This document shows positions 18,305-28,639 of a stretch of 32,708 nucleotides of DNA, piece by piece. Numbering within the stretch: position 1 is the stretch's first letter; each line of letters begins with the position of its first letter. This DNA comes from Comamonas sp. lk. Its GTDB lineage: Bacteria > Pseudomonadota > Gammaproteobacteria > Burkholderiales > Burkholderiaceae_C. The notes beneath the pieces were generated by a model that was given only the letters and a program-made list of their open reading frames with translations, did not search any database and was not told where the DNA came from. Position numbers and translations under genes: made by a program. The stretch spans positions 1-32,708 of the forward strand of contig CAMBFN010000008.1 in NCBI GenBank assembly GCA_945865425.1, in the 5' to 3' direction.

Positions 18305-21300
18305 TCAGCCCAGCCATTGGCGCGCGTTGTGCCACAAGTGCATCCAAGGGCTGCGCGCGCTGATGTCCAGCGGGGTCCAACTGCTTTGTACGTTGCGCAA
18401 CACACGCTCGGGGTGCGGCATCATGGCGGTAAAGCGGCCATCCGCAGTGGTGACCGCCGTCAGGCCCGCCGGGCTGCCGTTAGGGTTGAAGGGATAAGCC
18501 TCGGTCGCGTGCCCGGCGTTATCGACAAAGCGCATAGCTCGCAACACTTGGGTGGGGTCACCGCGCTGGGCAAAGTTGGCAAAGCCTTCACCATGGGCAA
18601 CCGCAATGGGCAGACGCGCGCCCGCCATGCCTTGCAAGAATAGTGAAGGAGAATCCAGCACTTCCACCATGGACAGGCGCGCTTCAAAGCGCTCGCTTTG
18701 GTTGGTGGTAAATCGTGGCCAGTGGGCAGCGCCAGGAATGATGTTGGCCAGTTCAGCAAACATCTGGCAGCCATTGCACACGCCCAAGCCAAAGGTATCG
18801 GGCCGCGTAAAAAACGCGCTGAACTGGTCCGCCAGCCGGGTGTTAAAAGTAATCGAGCGCGCCCAGCCTATGCCGGCACCCAAAGTGTCGCCATAGCTAA
18901 AGCCGCCGCAGGCCACCATGCCGGCAAAGTCGCGCAGATCGGCGCGGCCGGTTTGCAAATCGCTCATGTGTACGTCAAAGGCCTCAAAGCCGGCTTCGCT
19001 AAAGGCGTAGGCCATTTCGATATGCGAATTCACGCCCTGCTCGCGTAGTACCGCCACGTGGGGCTTGCGCGAGAGCAAAGCGGGCGCCGTGGGCGCCGGT
19101 TGTGCCGACAAGCCCGGCGGTAAATAAACCTGCATACCCGTATCGCTTTGCGCTCCAAACGCAGCATGCTCGGCGTCCGCGCAAGCCGGGTTGTCGCGCA
19201 GACGGCAAATTTTCCAGCTGACACTGTCCCAGACCTGGGCCAGGTCCTGCAAAGGCGCGCTAAAAACCGCCTTGGCGTCGCGCCAAATTTCAAGTGTCGG
19301 TGCACCAGCGCTCTGGGCAGGCCGCGTCCTGCCAATCACATGGCTGTGCTTGGATAAAGCATGCGTGCGCAGCACTGCCATCACCGCGTCGCGGTCGACA
19401 GCGCGCACCTGCAAGACCACACCCAGCTCTTCGTTGAACAACGCTTTGAGCGTCAATTCTTCACGCAACGCCCCGATCTGGTTTGCCCAGTTTTTGCTGT
19501 CGCCAACGTCCATGCGGCTGTCGGAGACACCATCGCCTTCCAGTACTAACATGTCCACATTCAGCGCCACGCCCACCCGACCAGCAAAAGCCATTTCTGT
19601 CACAGTGGTCAAAAGACCGCCATCGCTTCGGTCATGGTAGGCCAGTATTTTTTTCTCCGTCCGCAAGGCGTTAATGGCCTGGACCAAGGCGACCAGATCT
19701 TGCGCTTGGTCCAGATCCGGCACCTGGTGGCCTGTTTGCTCCAGAGTCTGCGCCAAGATGCCAGCGCCCATGCGGTTTTTGCCGCGCCCCAGATCGATGA
19801 GTATCAGCAGCGCATCGTCCACCGGCTGCAGTTGCGGGGTCAGCGTAGGCCGCACATCGGCGATGCTGGCAAAGGCCGAAACGATGAGCGAAACCGGTGA
19901 GCTGACTTTTTTCGCTACGCCATTTTCGTCCTTCCATTGGGTGCGCATGGACAAGGAATCTTTGCCCACAGGAATCGAGATGCCCAATGCCGGGCACAGT
20001 TCCATGCCCACCGCTTGCACCGTGGCATAGAGCGCCGCATCTTCACCGGCCTCGCCGCAGGCGGCCATCCAGTTGGCAGACAGTTTGACGCGCGGCAGCT
20101 CAATCGGCGCCGCCAGTAAATTCGTAATCGCCTCGCCAATCGCCATACGGCCCGAAGCCGGTGCGTCGATCACCGCCAGCGGTGTGCGCTCGCCCATGGA
20201 CATCGCTTCTCCGGCAAAGCCTTTGAAGTCGGCTAGGGTGACTGCGCAATCGGCCACCGGCACCTGCCAGGGCCCGACCATTTGGTCGCGATGGGTCAAA
20301 CCGCCCACCGTGCGGTCGCCAATCGTCACCAGAAAGCGTTTGGATGCCACCGTAGGGTGCGATAACACCGCCGTCACCGCACTTTGCAAAGTGACACCAC
20401 TTAAATCCAAAGGCGCAAAGTCGCGCTGCAGGGTTTGCACATCGCGGTGCATCTTGGGCGGTTTTCCGAGCAGCACGTCCATGGGCATGTCTACGGGCGA
20501 AGGGGCACCTTCATCGGCCACCACCAAGTGCCGATCTTCGGTGGCTACTCCAACCACCGCAAAAGGGCAGCGCTCACGCTCGCATAAAGCAGTCAACAGG
20601 GGCAAGGAATCAGGGGCAATCGCCATGACATAGCGCTCCTGGCTTTCATTGCACCAAATCTCTTTGGGCGCCATACCCGACTCTTCCAGTGGTACGGCGC
20701 GCAAGTCAAAACGCGCGCCGCGACCAGCGTCATTACTCAGCTCTGGGAAAGCATTGGACAAGCCCCCAGCGCCCACATCGTGGATCGCCAAAATCGGGTT
20801 CGCGTCCGCGCCCATCAGCCAGCATTGGTTGATCACCTCTTGCGCACGGCGTTGGATTTCGGGATTGCCGCGTTGCACCGAATCAAAGTCCAGCTCCGCC
20901 GCATTTGCGCCAGTCGCCATCGAGCTGGCCGCACTGCCGCCCATGCCGATGCGCATACCAGGCCCGCCCAATTGCACCAGCAAACTACCAGCAGGAAACA
21001 GTTTTTTATGGGTTTGCGCGGCATCGATCACACCCAAGCCGCCGGCAATCATGATGGGTTTGTGGTAACCGCGCTGCACCGTGTCTTGCGCGCTGTGGGC
21101 GCTTTGTTCGAATTCCCGGAAATAGCCCAACAAGTTCGGGCGGCCGAATTCATTGTTAAACGCGGCCCCACCCAAAGGGCCTTCCATCATGATTTGTAAG
21201 GGGCTGGCAATATGCGCCGGTTTACCGTAGCCACCCTGCCCATCCCAGCGCAAGGCGGACACGGTAAAGCCGGTCAGCCCGGCTTTGGGCTTGGAGCCGC

Positions 21301-22315
21301 GCCCAGTAGCGCCCTCGTCGCGGATCTCGCCGCCCGCGCCGGTGGAGGCGCCGGGAAATGGCGATATAGCGGTCGGGTGGTTGTGCGTTTCCACCTTCAT
21401 CAATATGTGCTGCAAGGCCTCGGTTTTGATGTACTGCGGCGATTGCTGCACACCCTGGACGGACGCCGGCCGCGGCGCAAAGCGCTCTACGGCCGCGCCC
21501 TCCATCACCGAGGCGTTGTCCGAATAGGCGACCAACATGTGCTGAGGATGCGTGTTGTGCGTGTGCCGGATCATGCCGAACATGCTGCTGCTTTGGGCCA
21601 AGCCGTCGATGCTGAAATCGGCATTGAAAATTTTGTGGCGACAGTGCTCGCTATTGGCCTGCGCGAACATCATCAGCTCCACATCCGTAGGGTTTCGCTG
21701 CAAGCGCACAAAGGCCTGGTGCAGGTAATCAATTTCGTCTTCGGCCAGGGCCAGGCCGAATTGCACATTGGCCTTTTCCAGCGCAGCGCGTCCACCCAAT
21801 AGCACATCGCAATAGTCCATGGGTGCCGCCGGCAAAGCCTGGAACAAGCCGGCGACCTGCGCGCGCTCGCGCCAGACGCTTTCGGTCATGCGGTCATGCA
21901 AACAGGCAGCCACAGCCTGCAATTGAGCCTCGTTCAAACTGACCGACTGGCCCAACCAAGATTTGAGGTGCAGACGGTATTCGATCGCGCGCTCTATACG
22001 GCGTACTGCAAAACCGCAGTTGTGGGCGATTTCCGTAGCCTTGGACGCCCAGGGCGACAAAGTGCCCAGGCGAGGGGAAACGAGCAAGATATCGCCGCCT
22101 TGCCGCTGAGACGCGGGTTCGCCATAGTTGAGCAAGGCCCCTAGGCGGTCCTGCAAACCGGCTTGCGGCACGCTGTCGGTCGCGACCCAATGGACATAGC
22201 GGGCGTCAAGCGCGCTGATTTTGTCGTGAACTCGCTGTAATTGCGCCAGTAACTGCTGGTTGCGAAAAGGGCTGAGGGCGTTAGCGCCTTCGAATGTGCT
22301 GATGTGGAGCGTCAC
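18305..22315 (-). CDS. purL: Phosphoribosylformylglycinamidine synthase
   Basis: About 1337 aa; [19 protein letters not shown]-like motif, [35 protein letters not shown]-terminal glutamine amidotransferase ([14 protein letters not shown]). GTG start [17 protein letters not shown]. Confidence 0.96.
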   Translation of the reverse strand: MTLHISTFEGANALSPFRNQQLLAQLQRVHDKISALDARYVHWVATDSVPQAGLQDRLGALLNYGEPASQRQGGDILLVSPRLGTLSPWASKATEIAHNCGFAVRRIERAIEYRLHLKSWLGQSVSLNEAQLQAVAACLHDRMTESVWRERAQVAGLFQALPAAPMDYCDVLLGGRAALEKANVQFGLALAEDEIDYLHQAFVRLQRNPTDVELMMFAQANSEHCRHKIFNADFSIDGLAQSSSMFGMIRHTHNTHPQHMLVAYSDNASVMEGAAVERFAPRPASVQGVQQSPQYIKTEALQHILMKVETHNHPTAISPFPGASTGAGGEIRDEGATGRGSKPKAGLTGFTVSALRWDGQGGYGKPAHIASPLQIMMEGPLGGAAFNNEFGRPNLLGYFREFEQSAHSAQDTVQRGYHKPIMIAGGLGVIDAAQTHKKLFPAGSLLVQLGGPGMRIGMGGSAASSMATGANAAELDFDSVQRGNPEIQRRAQEVINQCWLMGADANPILAIHDVGAGGLSNAFPELSNDAGRGARFDLRAVPLEESGMAPKEIWCNESQERYVMAIAPDSLPLLTALCERERCPFAVVGVATEDRHLVVADEGAPSPVDMPMDVLLGKPPKMHRDVQTLQRDFAPLDLSGVTLQSAVTAVLSHPTVASKRFLVTIGDRTVGGLTHRDQMVGPWQVPVADCAVTLADFKGFAGEAMSMGERTPLAVIDAPASGRMAIGEAITNLLAAPIELPRVKLSANWMAACGEAGEDAALYATVQAVGMELCPALGISIPVGKDSLSMRTQWKDENGVAKKVSSPVSLIVSAFASIADVRPTLTPQLQPVDDALLILIDLGRGKNRMGAGILAQTLEQTGHQVPDLDQAQDLVALVQAINALRTEKKILAYHDRSDGGLLTTVTEMAFAGRVGVALNVDMLVLEGDGVSDSRMDVGDSKNWANQIGALREELTLKALFNEELGVVLQVRAVDRDAVMAVLRTHALSKHSHVIGRTRPAQSAGAPTLEIWRDAKAVFSAPLQDLAQVWDSVSWKICRLRDNPACADAEHAAFGAQSDTGMQVYLPPGLSAQPAPTAPALLSRKPHVAVLREQGVNSHIEMAYAFSEAGFEAFDVHMSDLQTGRADLRDFAGMVACGGFSYGDTLGAGIGWARSITFNTRLADQFSAFFTRPDTFGLGVCNGCQMFAELANIIPGAAHWPRFTTNQSERFEARLSMVEVLDSPSLFLQGMAGARLPIAVAHGEGFANFAQRGDPTQVLRAMRFVDNAGHATEAYPFNPNGSPAGLTAVTTADGRFTAMMPHPERVLRNVQSSWTPLDISARSPWMHLWHNARQWLG

Positions 22316-22489
22316 GGTGCAAGGCCGGCTAGAGGGAATAGGCAATTTTAACGGGGCATAGGCCTGGGTACTGCAAGCGCGCGATGTAGCACTGCGCCCA
22401 GCAGTCGCCGTTGAATCCAGGCGCTCGCCAAAACGCAAGGTATCTCTACAATCCTACGACTAGATCAGGCAGATTCAGGGGGACCTAGC

Positions 22490-23353
22490 GTGAGAATTAG
22501 CAAGTTTCCGGCACATTTCGCCCAGTGCATCTTTATGCTGGTATGCGCGCTGCTGTTGAGCGCCTGCGCCAACACGCCGCCTGGTCAACCCATTTCGCCC
22601 GCTTTGGGGGGGCTGACAGCGCATTTAGACCGCGCCGAAACGGCGTTAGCAACAAGCGATCCGAGCAAGCGCACCCTGGTCTTGGTGGCTGCTGCGCTGC
22701 ACTCGCAGTCCACGGCATTTCAAAGCGACGCACTGGCCATGGAAAATCGCTTAGCGGACTTTGGCATGCCGATGCAAAGCATTGTCTTGAGCAATCCGCC
22801 CAAAGGCCAGGCCACCCTGTTCCCCGCGGCCACGCAGCAAAACTTGAGCGAGGTGTTTACCCGGGTGGGTGCATGGTCCGACAAATACCCCCTCACCGTC
22901 GTCGTACTGATCAGCAGCCATGGACATGTGGACCAATTGGCAATAGACATCGCAGGTCGGGCTTACCCTCCCATTCGCTCGTCGGTGCTAGATCGATGGC
23001 TGCGCCGCATCAATCCGGCCGCGCCCACCGCCGTACTCTTGTCGGCTTGCCATTCGGGCTCATTTGTCCCGGCGCTGGGCAACGGCTCCCGCGTGCTGCT
23101 CACGGCCAGCGCCGCCGACCGCAGCTCCTTCGGGTGCAGCCCCAAATCGACCAACACCTGGTTCATCGAGACCCTGCTGGAACAAGGTCTGCGCCCCGAG
23201 CTCAGTTGGGGCGAAGCGTTCAAACGCACCGCCAAACGGGTGGATACCAAAGAAAAGGATATGAGACTGGTGCCTTCGCTGCCCCAGGCCAGTATTCCGG
23301 CTGCATGGGCCGAGACTTCGCTGGGCGACTGGTTGCGCGGCCCTCAGCCCTAG
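22490..23353 (+). CDS. Peptidase C13 (legumain-like, caspase-fold) family lipoprotein
   Basis: Lipobox LLLSAC after N-terminal signal; catalytic-type motifs VVLISSHGH and VLLSACHSGSF. GTG start preceded by GGGGGA. Confidence 0.78.
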   Translation: MRISKFPAHFAQCIFMLVCALLLSACANTPPGQPISPALGGLTAHLDRAETALATSDPSKRTLVLVAAALHSQSTAFQSDALAMENRLADFGMPMQSIVLSNPPKGQATLFPAATQQNLSEVFTRVGAWSDKYPLTVVVLISSHGHVDQLAIDIAGRAYPPIRSSVLDRWLRRINPAAPTAVLLSACHSGSFVPALGNGSRVLLTASAADRSSFGCSPKSTNTWFIETLLEQGLRPELSWGEAFKRTAKRVDTKEKDMRLVPSLPQASIPAAWAETSLGDWLRGPQP

Positions 23354-23416
23354 CTTGGATGCCACGGGCGGAGCGGCTAGTAAACTGGGGTTTTCCAACG
23401 TCTTACGAACCGCGCC

Positions 23417-25120
23417 ATGACCGAAAAAACCATTCCTATCCTGCCGATCAACCGGCGCAGCGCCAATATCACTGAAGGCAAATCGCGCGCGCCTAACCGT
23501 TCCATGTACTACGCCATGGGCTACGAAGAATCCGATTTCAAAAAGCCCATGGTCGGCGTGGCCAATGGCCACAGCACAATTACCCCCTGCAACAGCGGTT
23601 TGCAAAAACTGGCAGATGCCGCTATCGCCGGCATCGAAGAGGCCGGCGGCAATGCCCAGGTGTTTGGCACGCCGACCATATCGGACGGCATGGCCATGGG
23701 CACCGAAGGCATGAAATATTCCCTGGTCAGCCGGGAAGTTATTTCAGATTGCATCGAAACCTGCGTACAAGGCCAGTGGATGGACGGCGTTGTCGTTATT
23801 GGCGGTTGCGACAAAAATATGCCCGGCGGCTTGATGGGTATGTTGCGCGCTAACGTGCCGGCGATTTATGTCTATGGCGGCACGATTTTGCCGGGCAGCT
23901 ACAAGGGTCAAGACCTCAATATCGTCAGCGTGTTTGAGGCTGTGGGCCAAAATGCGGCAGGCAATTTGAGTGACTTTGACCTGCACGAAATCGAGCAGCG
24001 CGCTATCCCCGGTCCCGGCTCTTGCGGCGGCATGTACACCGCCAACACCATGTCTAGCGCCTTCGAAGCCCTGGGCATCTCGCTGATCTATTCCAGCACC
24101 ATGGCCAACCCGCACGATGAGAAGCTCAACTCGGCCAAGGCGTCGGCCCAGGTGCTCATCGAAGCGATCAAAAAAGACATCAAGCCGCGCGACATCGTGA
24201 CCCGCAAATCTATTGAAAATGCGGTCGCGGTGATCATGGCTACCGGAGGCTCCACCAATGCGGTACTGCACTTTTTGGCCATCGCGCATGCGGCAGAGGT
24301 CCAGTGGACGATTGAGGACTTTGAGCGTGTTCGCATCAAAACCCCGGTGCTGTGCGACCTCAAACCCAGCGGCAAATACCTAGCGGTGGACCTGCACCGC
24401 GCAGGCGGGATTCCGCAAGTGATGAAGACTTTGCTGGTGGCCGGACTGCTACACGGTGACTGCCTGACGATTACCGGGCAAACGATTGCCGAGGTGCTCA
24501 AAAACATCCCCGATGTGCCGCGCGCCGACCAGGACGTCATCCGCCCCATCAACAAACCGATGTACGCCCAAGGTCACCTAGCGATTCTGAAGGGAAACCT
24601 CTCGCCCGAAGGCTGCGTTGCCAAAATCACCGGTCTGAAAAAACCCGTCATGACAGGCCCTGCGCGTGTATTTGACGACGAGCAATCCGCACTAAAAGCC
24701 ATTTTGGCCGGCAAGATAGTCGCCGGCGACGTAATGGTTTTGCGCTACCTCGGCCCCAAAGGCGGGCCGGGTATGCCCGAAATGCTGGCGCCCACAGGCG
24801 CACTGATTGGCGCGGGTCTGGGCGAGAGCGTGGGTCTGATTACTGATGGGCGTTTTTCTGGCGGTACGTGGGGCATGGTGGTTGGCCATGTAGCACCAGA
24901 AGCGGCTGTCGGTGGAACCATCGCCTTTATTCACGAAGGCGACTCAATTACCATCGACTCACACGCATTGCTACTGCAGTTGAACGTGTCAGACGAAGAA
25001 ATTGCCAAACGCCGCGCCGCTTGGACGGCGCCGGCGCCGCGTTATACGCGTGGTGTGCAAGCAAAATTTGCTTTCAATGCATCAACCGCCAGCAAAGGCG
25101 CGGTCCTGGACGACTACTGA
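23417..25120 (+). CDS. ilvD: Dihydroxy-acid dehydratase
   Basis: [64 protein letters not shown]. Confidence 0.97.
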   Translation: MTEKTIPILPINRRSANITEGKSRAPNRSMYYAMGYEESDFKKPMVGVANGHSTITPCNSGLQKLADAAIAGIEEAGGNAQVFGTPTISDGMAMGTEGMKYSLVSREVISDCIETCVQGQWMDGVVVIGGCDKNMPGGLMGMLRANVPAIYVYGGTILPGSYKGQDLNIVSVFEAVGQNAAGNLSDFDLHEIEQRAIPGPGSCGGMYTANTMSSAFEALGISLIYSSTMANPHDEKLNSAKASAQVLIEAIKKDIKPRDIVTRKSIENAVAVIMATGGSTNAVLHFLAIAHAAEVQWTIEDFERVRIKTPVLCDLKPSGKYLAVDLHRAGGIPQVMKTLLVAGLLHGDCLTITGQTIAEVLKNIPDVPRADQDVIRPINKPMYAQGHLAILKGNLSPEGCVAKITGLKKPVMTGPARVFDDEQSALKAILAGKIVAGDVMVLRYLGPKGGPGMPEMLAPTGALIGAGLGESVGLITDGRFSGGTWGMVVGHVAPEAAVGGTIAFIHEGDSITIDSHALLLQLNVSDEEIAKRRAAWTAPAPRYTRGVQAKFAFNASTASKGAVLDDY

Positions 25121-25290
25121 CAAAGTGCGACCGAGCCGGAAGGTCGAAGTATCACTACAGGTTTCGCTAGTAAATCCCTATTTCCCTAACTCCGCAGAAC
25201 GATTGCGAAATGGGAGTCAATCGTGGCACGCAGCTTTTGGGGACTGTGGGGGCCGGCCTTGCAATGACAGCAGTGATTTTTTGAATATTG

Positions 25291-26601
25291 CTATGCCTCA
25301 TTGAGCTTTAGGGTCTGCACCTGCATATCGGCCGTACCATCAGATAAACGAGCCTGCAAACGCTGGCCAACTTGCATTTGTCCCGTCCCCGTTATGGGCC
25401 GTCCTGCGTCATCCTGGAGCCAGGCATAACCGCGCCCTAAGACGAGTTGCGGATCCAACACCGCAAGGCGCACACCAAGTTGCTCCAGGAGGCTGCGCTG
25501 ACGCTGCGCACTCTTGTGTGAAGCATTACGCAGCGCGGCCTGCCTGGCCTGCAAGTGGCTGCGCTGGGCTTGCAGGTGCTGAACCGGCGCAAAAGCCATA
25601 CGCTGAGCAAAGACAGACAAGCGCAGATGCAAGCGGCTAAGAAGCGCTGCCGGTCGCGCCGCTCGGTTGGACACCTGATCCAGTCGCTGCGATTCGCGCT
25701 CTAGCTTGCGCAGCATCGCGGTTTGAAGCCGCAATTGCATTTGCCCCGCAGCGTCGCGCAATTGCGACAAGGGCGTAGCGCACAACTCGGCTGCAGCCGT
25801 TGGTGTGGGCGCGCGCAGATCCGCTACAAAATCGGCAATCGTGAAATCTGTTTCATGGCCGATTCCGCTAATCACCGGTACCGGACTTTGCGCCAGGACA
25901 CGCGCCAGGGCCTCGTCGTTAAACGACCATAAATCCTCCATGGCGCCCCCGCCACGCACCAGCAAAATCACATCAATACGCACCTTTGCCAGAGGCGCAG
26001 CCAGTGCGTATAAAGACTGCAAGGCCTTCGCGAGCTCACCAGCGGCACTCGCGCCTTGCACACTTGCTGGGACGATTAGCACCGGGATATGCGGCACGCG
26101 CCTTTGCAAAGCGCTCACTACATCATGCAACGCAGCAGCGCCCAGGGATGTGACCAGCCCGATACCCCGTACCGACCGGGGCAGCGATTTTTTGCGCGTT
26201 TGATCGAACAAACCCTCTGCTTGTAATCGTTCTTTGAGCAGTACAAACTGCTCGTACAGATTGCCCTCGCCGGCCTCTACCATAGCCTCGACCACCAGTT
26301 GCAATTCCCCGCGTGGCTCGTATACGCCCATGCGCCCGGACACCTCGACGCGTTGACCCTCACGCGGCGCAAAGGTCAATCCTGTAGCCGCCCGCTTGAA
26401 CATTGCACAGCGCAATTGACCGCCACTGTCCTTGAGCGAAAAATAGCAGTGCCCACTGGCTGCCCGGACAAAACCGCTGATTTCACCGGTCACGCGCACC
26501 GGGTTAAAGCGCGCGTCCAATGCTTCGGCAATCGCGTGGCATAAAGCAGAGACAGACCAGATCTGAGGCACAGCACGGCGCAGGGACAATATTTCTGACA
26601 T
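25291..26601 (-). CDS. xseA: Exodeoxyribonuclease VII large subunit
   Basis: VTGEISGFVRAASGHCYFSLKD, GIGLVTSLGAAALHDVVSALQRR, LLVRGGGAMEDLWSFNDEALARVLAQSPVPVISGIGHETDFTIADFVADLRAPTPTAAAE. Confidence 0.96.
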   Translation of the reverse strand: MSEILSLRRAVPQIWSVSALCHAIAEALDARFNPVRVTGEISGFVRAASGHCYFSLKDSGGQLRCAMFKRAATGLTFAPREGQRVEVSGRMGVYEPRGELQLVVEAMVEAGEGNLYEQFVLLKERLQAEGLFDQTRKKSLPRSVRGIGLVTSLGAAALHDVVSALQRRVPHIPVLIVPASVQGASAAGELAKALQSLYALAAPLAKVRIDVILLVRGGGAMEDLWSFNDEALARVLAQSPVPVISGIGHETDFTIADFVADLRAPTPTAAAELCATPLSQLRDAAGQMQLRLQTAMLRKLERESQRLDQVSNRAARPAALLSRLHLRLSVFAQRMAFAPVQHLQAQRSHLQARQAALRNASHKSAQRQRSLLEQLGVRLAVLDPQLVLGRGYAWLQDDAGRPITGTGQMQVGQRLQARLSDGTADMQVQTLKLNEA

Positions 26602-26901
26602 AGGAAGTTTTCAGGTATCAATACGGCATGCGAACACAAATTAAACGAATTTAAATATTAAATTTGATTTTAACAAATAATTGATTAACTCAAAAATCCT
26701 GTTTGATTCAACTATTTTGCAACGTCCTAGCCTCAGGATTAGCCAACCTGCGCTTTGTCCGCCAGCACCGTGCCCGCCAAAATGACATGGTCGATTTAAA
26801 AGCAGCGCAATTGAATCAACAGAAAGCGCCCAGTTCTATCATGATCCCGACGGGTATCTGTTAAACGCTTGTCGTGAGAAATGAATACTGCTAAAAACCG
26901 G

Positions 26902-27021
26902 CTATCGGCTCAGTTCTTGACCGATGCAAAAAAGATTGAAGGGCAAACCCGGCGAAAGTCGGCGACGCAAAGCCACCGAACTAAAGCGCCTAACGCGGCG
27001 CAACGTCAGCGGGGCCGCTAG
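26902..27021 (+). ncRNA. GEMM-I (cyclic di-GMP-I class) riboswitch-like aptamer; conserved core about 26938-27018
   Basis: GGGCAAACC-[CGGC GAAA GUCGG]-CGACGCAAAGCCACCG-aaCUAAA-[GCGCC..GGCGC]-..AGCGGGG. This matches the GEMM-I core (GGGCAAACC, GNRA-capped hairpin, GACGCAAAGCCnCCGG, CUAA tetraloop receptor). A possible outer stem pairs 26902-26911 with 27012-27021. Confidence 0.8.
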
Positions 27022-27063
27022 ATGCAATAGGCGCAAATCAGCGCTTAATTTTGCAAGTGTTGA

Positions 27064-27122
27064 ATAATCTACGAATTCAAATAGTGCGCGATTGAAGACC
27101 ACGTGCAGATTATCATTTTTTT
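27064..27122 (+). terminator. Candidate intrinsic terminator / expression platform downstream of the GEMM-like aptamer
   Basis: ATAATCT (27064-27070) complementary to AGATTAT (27107-27113), then a 7-T run (27116-27122), about 80 nt before the transporter start. Stem is AT-rich with a long loop. Confidence 0.35.
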
Positions 27123-27202
27123 CTAGCTAACGCTGGCAAATTAATAGTGATTTATTTAAATTTCATGAATATTCATTTTTATAACTATTTTAGAGGAAAG
27201 AC

Positions 27203-28390
27203 ATGCAAAACTTTTATGGACCGATTCTAACGCTGGCATTACTATTTATATTAGCAAGCACTGCGTATCTATTTGCATTTAAGGGTAAAGAACGAGTTCT
27301 TGGTAAGTACCCTTTGGGGAGATTCACTTTTTCAGCCTTATTATTTACTGCGGGTGTCGATTCAGGGTTGGTAATGCTACCTCTCACTGAGTTTCCAGAG
27401 TACGCTAAAGATCCGATTTACTCATTTACCAATCCGGCTGCAATTGAGTTCGGTTTTTGGGGTTTTTTGGTATGGACTTTTTATTTCATAACTGCCTATT
27501 ATTTTCTACGGATAGAGCCGAAAATAGGGCTCTTTGAGATTCCATTTTTTAAATGGGTAAATAATCTTGTCATCATTGCCACTTGCGCGTTTACAGCTTT
27601 CTTATTTTTGGGAAATTTGCCATCCTATATTGATGGCATTACTCCGGCGCAGCAGTGGGGGTTGGTAACAGTGGTTGTTTTGACTGCAGTACTTACAAGT
27701 ATGGAAGTTCATTTCATTAAGGTTCTTTCAGTTGGTTCAACATGGCTTTTTTTCTGTTTGATCTTTGGAATGTGGTACGACTCTGGTATTTGGCTAAGCG
27801 GATTTTTAAAAAATATAGGTTTGGTTCTTGACTATTTTCCAAATATCCACAAATTCATTACTCCGATAAATGATTATCATCAGTTTTACTTGATGTGGTG
27901 GTTTTCCTGGAGTATTATGATTGGTCAATTTATGGCGAAATTTGCGGGAAACATGACAATTCGACAATTGTTGGTTTCAATGCTGATAATTCCCTCCATT
28001 CAACTTGCAGTTTGGTTTTCTGTGCTTTATGGATATTATTCAAATGCAACTTCAGTACCTGACTTTTGGAAAATTTGTATGGTTGTCGTCGGTATCATAT
28101 ACGTCGTCAATTCACTCGATTCACTGACTCGGCTTTACACCGATAATTTGAATCTCACCACCGAACGTTTAGGTCGCTTTAAATATGCCCTACTTAATCT
28201 TACCCTGTTGATGAGTTTGGTCGCGCTGTATAAGTTTGCCCCCGATTTAATGCAAATCCAATACGTCGGGTTGACAGTTATTTTCTTATATATTTCGGCG
28301 CTTGTGCGTATGACGTATCGCCGGGATTTGATGATTCCAGCCCAAGGTGTAGACAAAAACGAGCCTCTAAAAGTTAGATGGGCTGACTGA
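27203..28390 (+). CDS. Divergent BCCT (betaine/carnitine/choline)-like transporter, 395 aa
   Basis: Strongly hydrophobic multi-TM protein. FYLMWWFSWSIMIGQFMAKFAGNMTIRQLLVSMLIIPSIQLAVWFSVLYG resembles the BCCT WWxSWxPFVGxFIARISxGRTIREF signature; FSALLFTAGVDSGLVMLPLTEFPEY resembles the AMLFAAGMGIGL...EP region. GAGG Shine-Dalgarno upstream. Confidence 0.7.
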   Translation: MQNFYGPILTLALLFILASTAYLFAFKGKERVLGKYPLGRFTFSALLFTAGVDSGLVMLPLTEFPEYAKDPIYSFTNPAAIEFGFWGFLVWTFYFITAYYFLRIEPKIGLFEIPFFKWVNNLVIIATCAFTAFLFLGNLPSYIDGITPAQQWGLVTVVVLTAVLTSMEVHFIKVLSVGSTWLFFCLIFGMWYDSGIWLSGFLKNIGLVLDYFPNIHKFITPINDYHQFYLMWWFSWSIMIGQFMAKFAGNMTIRQLLVSMLIIPSIQLAVWFSVLYGYYSNATSVPDFWKICMVVVGIIYVVNSLDSLTRLYTDNLNLTTERLGRFKYALLNLTLLMSLVALYKFAPDLMQIQYVGLTVIFLYISALVRMTYRRDLMIPAQGVDKNEPLKVRWAD

Positions 28391-28415
28391 ATTTACCCGC
28401 TGAGTACCAACATGC

Positions 28416-28510
28416 CTTGTGCAAATGCAGCGCATGGCTCCATGGATCCGGACCGAGTCGAACTTGCCCAGAACCGGCACTCATTTCCTTGTGAAGATGC
28501 GCTGCACAAG
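28416..28510. repeat. Imperfect inverted repeat CTTGTGCAaatgcaGCGCAT ... GATGCGCTGCACAAG
   Basis: The right arm reverse-complements to CTTGTGCAGCGCATC, matching the left arm except for a 6-nt insertion. Confidence 0.5.
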
Positions 28511-28639
28511 TAGTTGCACCTGGCGCTGGCAAACATAGAAAAGAATTGGTCGATGCCGCTGCGAGCCTAGAAGGCGGCATCGATCCGATTCTCTATTGAG
28601 CTTGGGTAGAGAAAATGCCGAAAGACTGACACGAGGGCC

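Noticed and set aside
18280-18310. GCC-TTCG-GGC hairpin just after the purL stop as a terminator
   Set aside because: Stem only 4 bp and no following T run on the minus strand.
22525-23475. 316-aa plus-strand ORF in an alternate frame of the C13 peptidase gene
   Set aside because: The other frame has signal peptide, lipobox and catalytic motifs; this one is Arg/His-rich, low-complexity-like and runs into ilvD.
25121-25290. Possible gene remnant between convergent ilvD and xseA
   Set aside because: Short open stretches (e.g. MGVNRGTQLLGTVGAGLAMTAVIF) could not be tied to any family; no supporting repeat or terminator structure.
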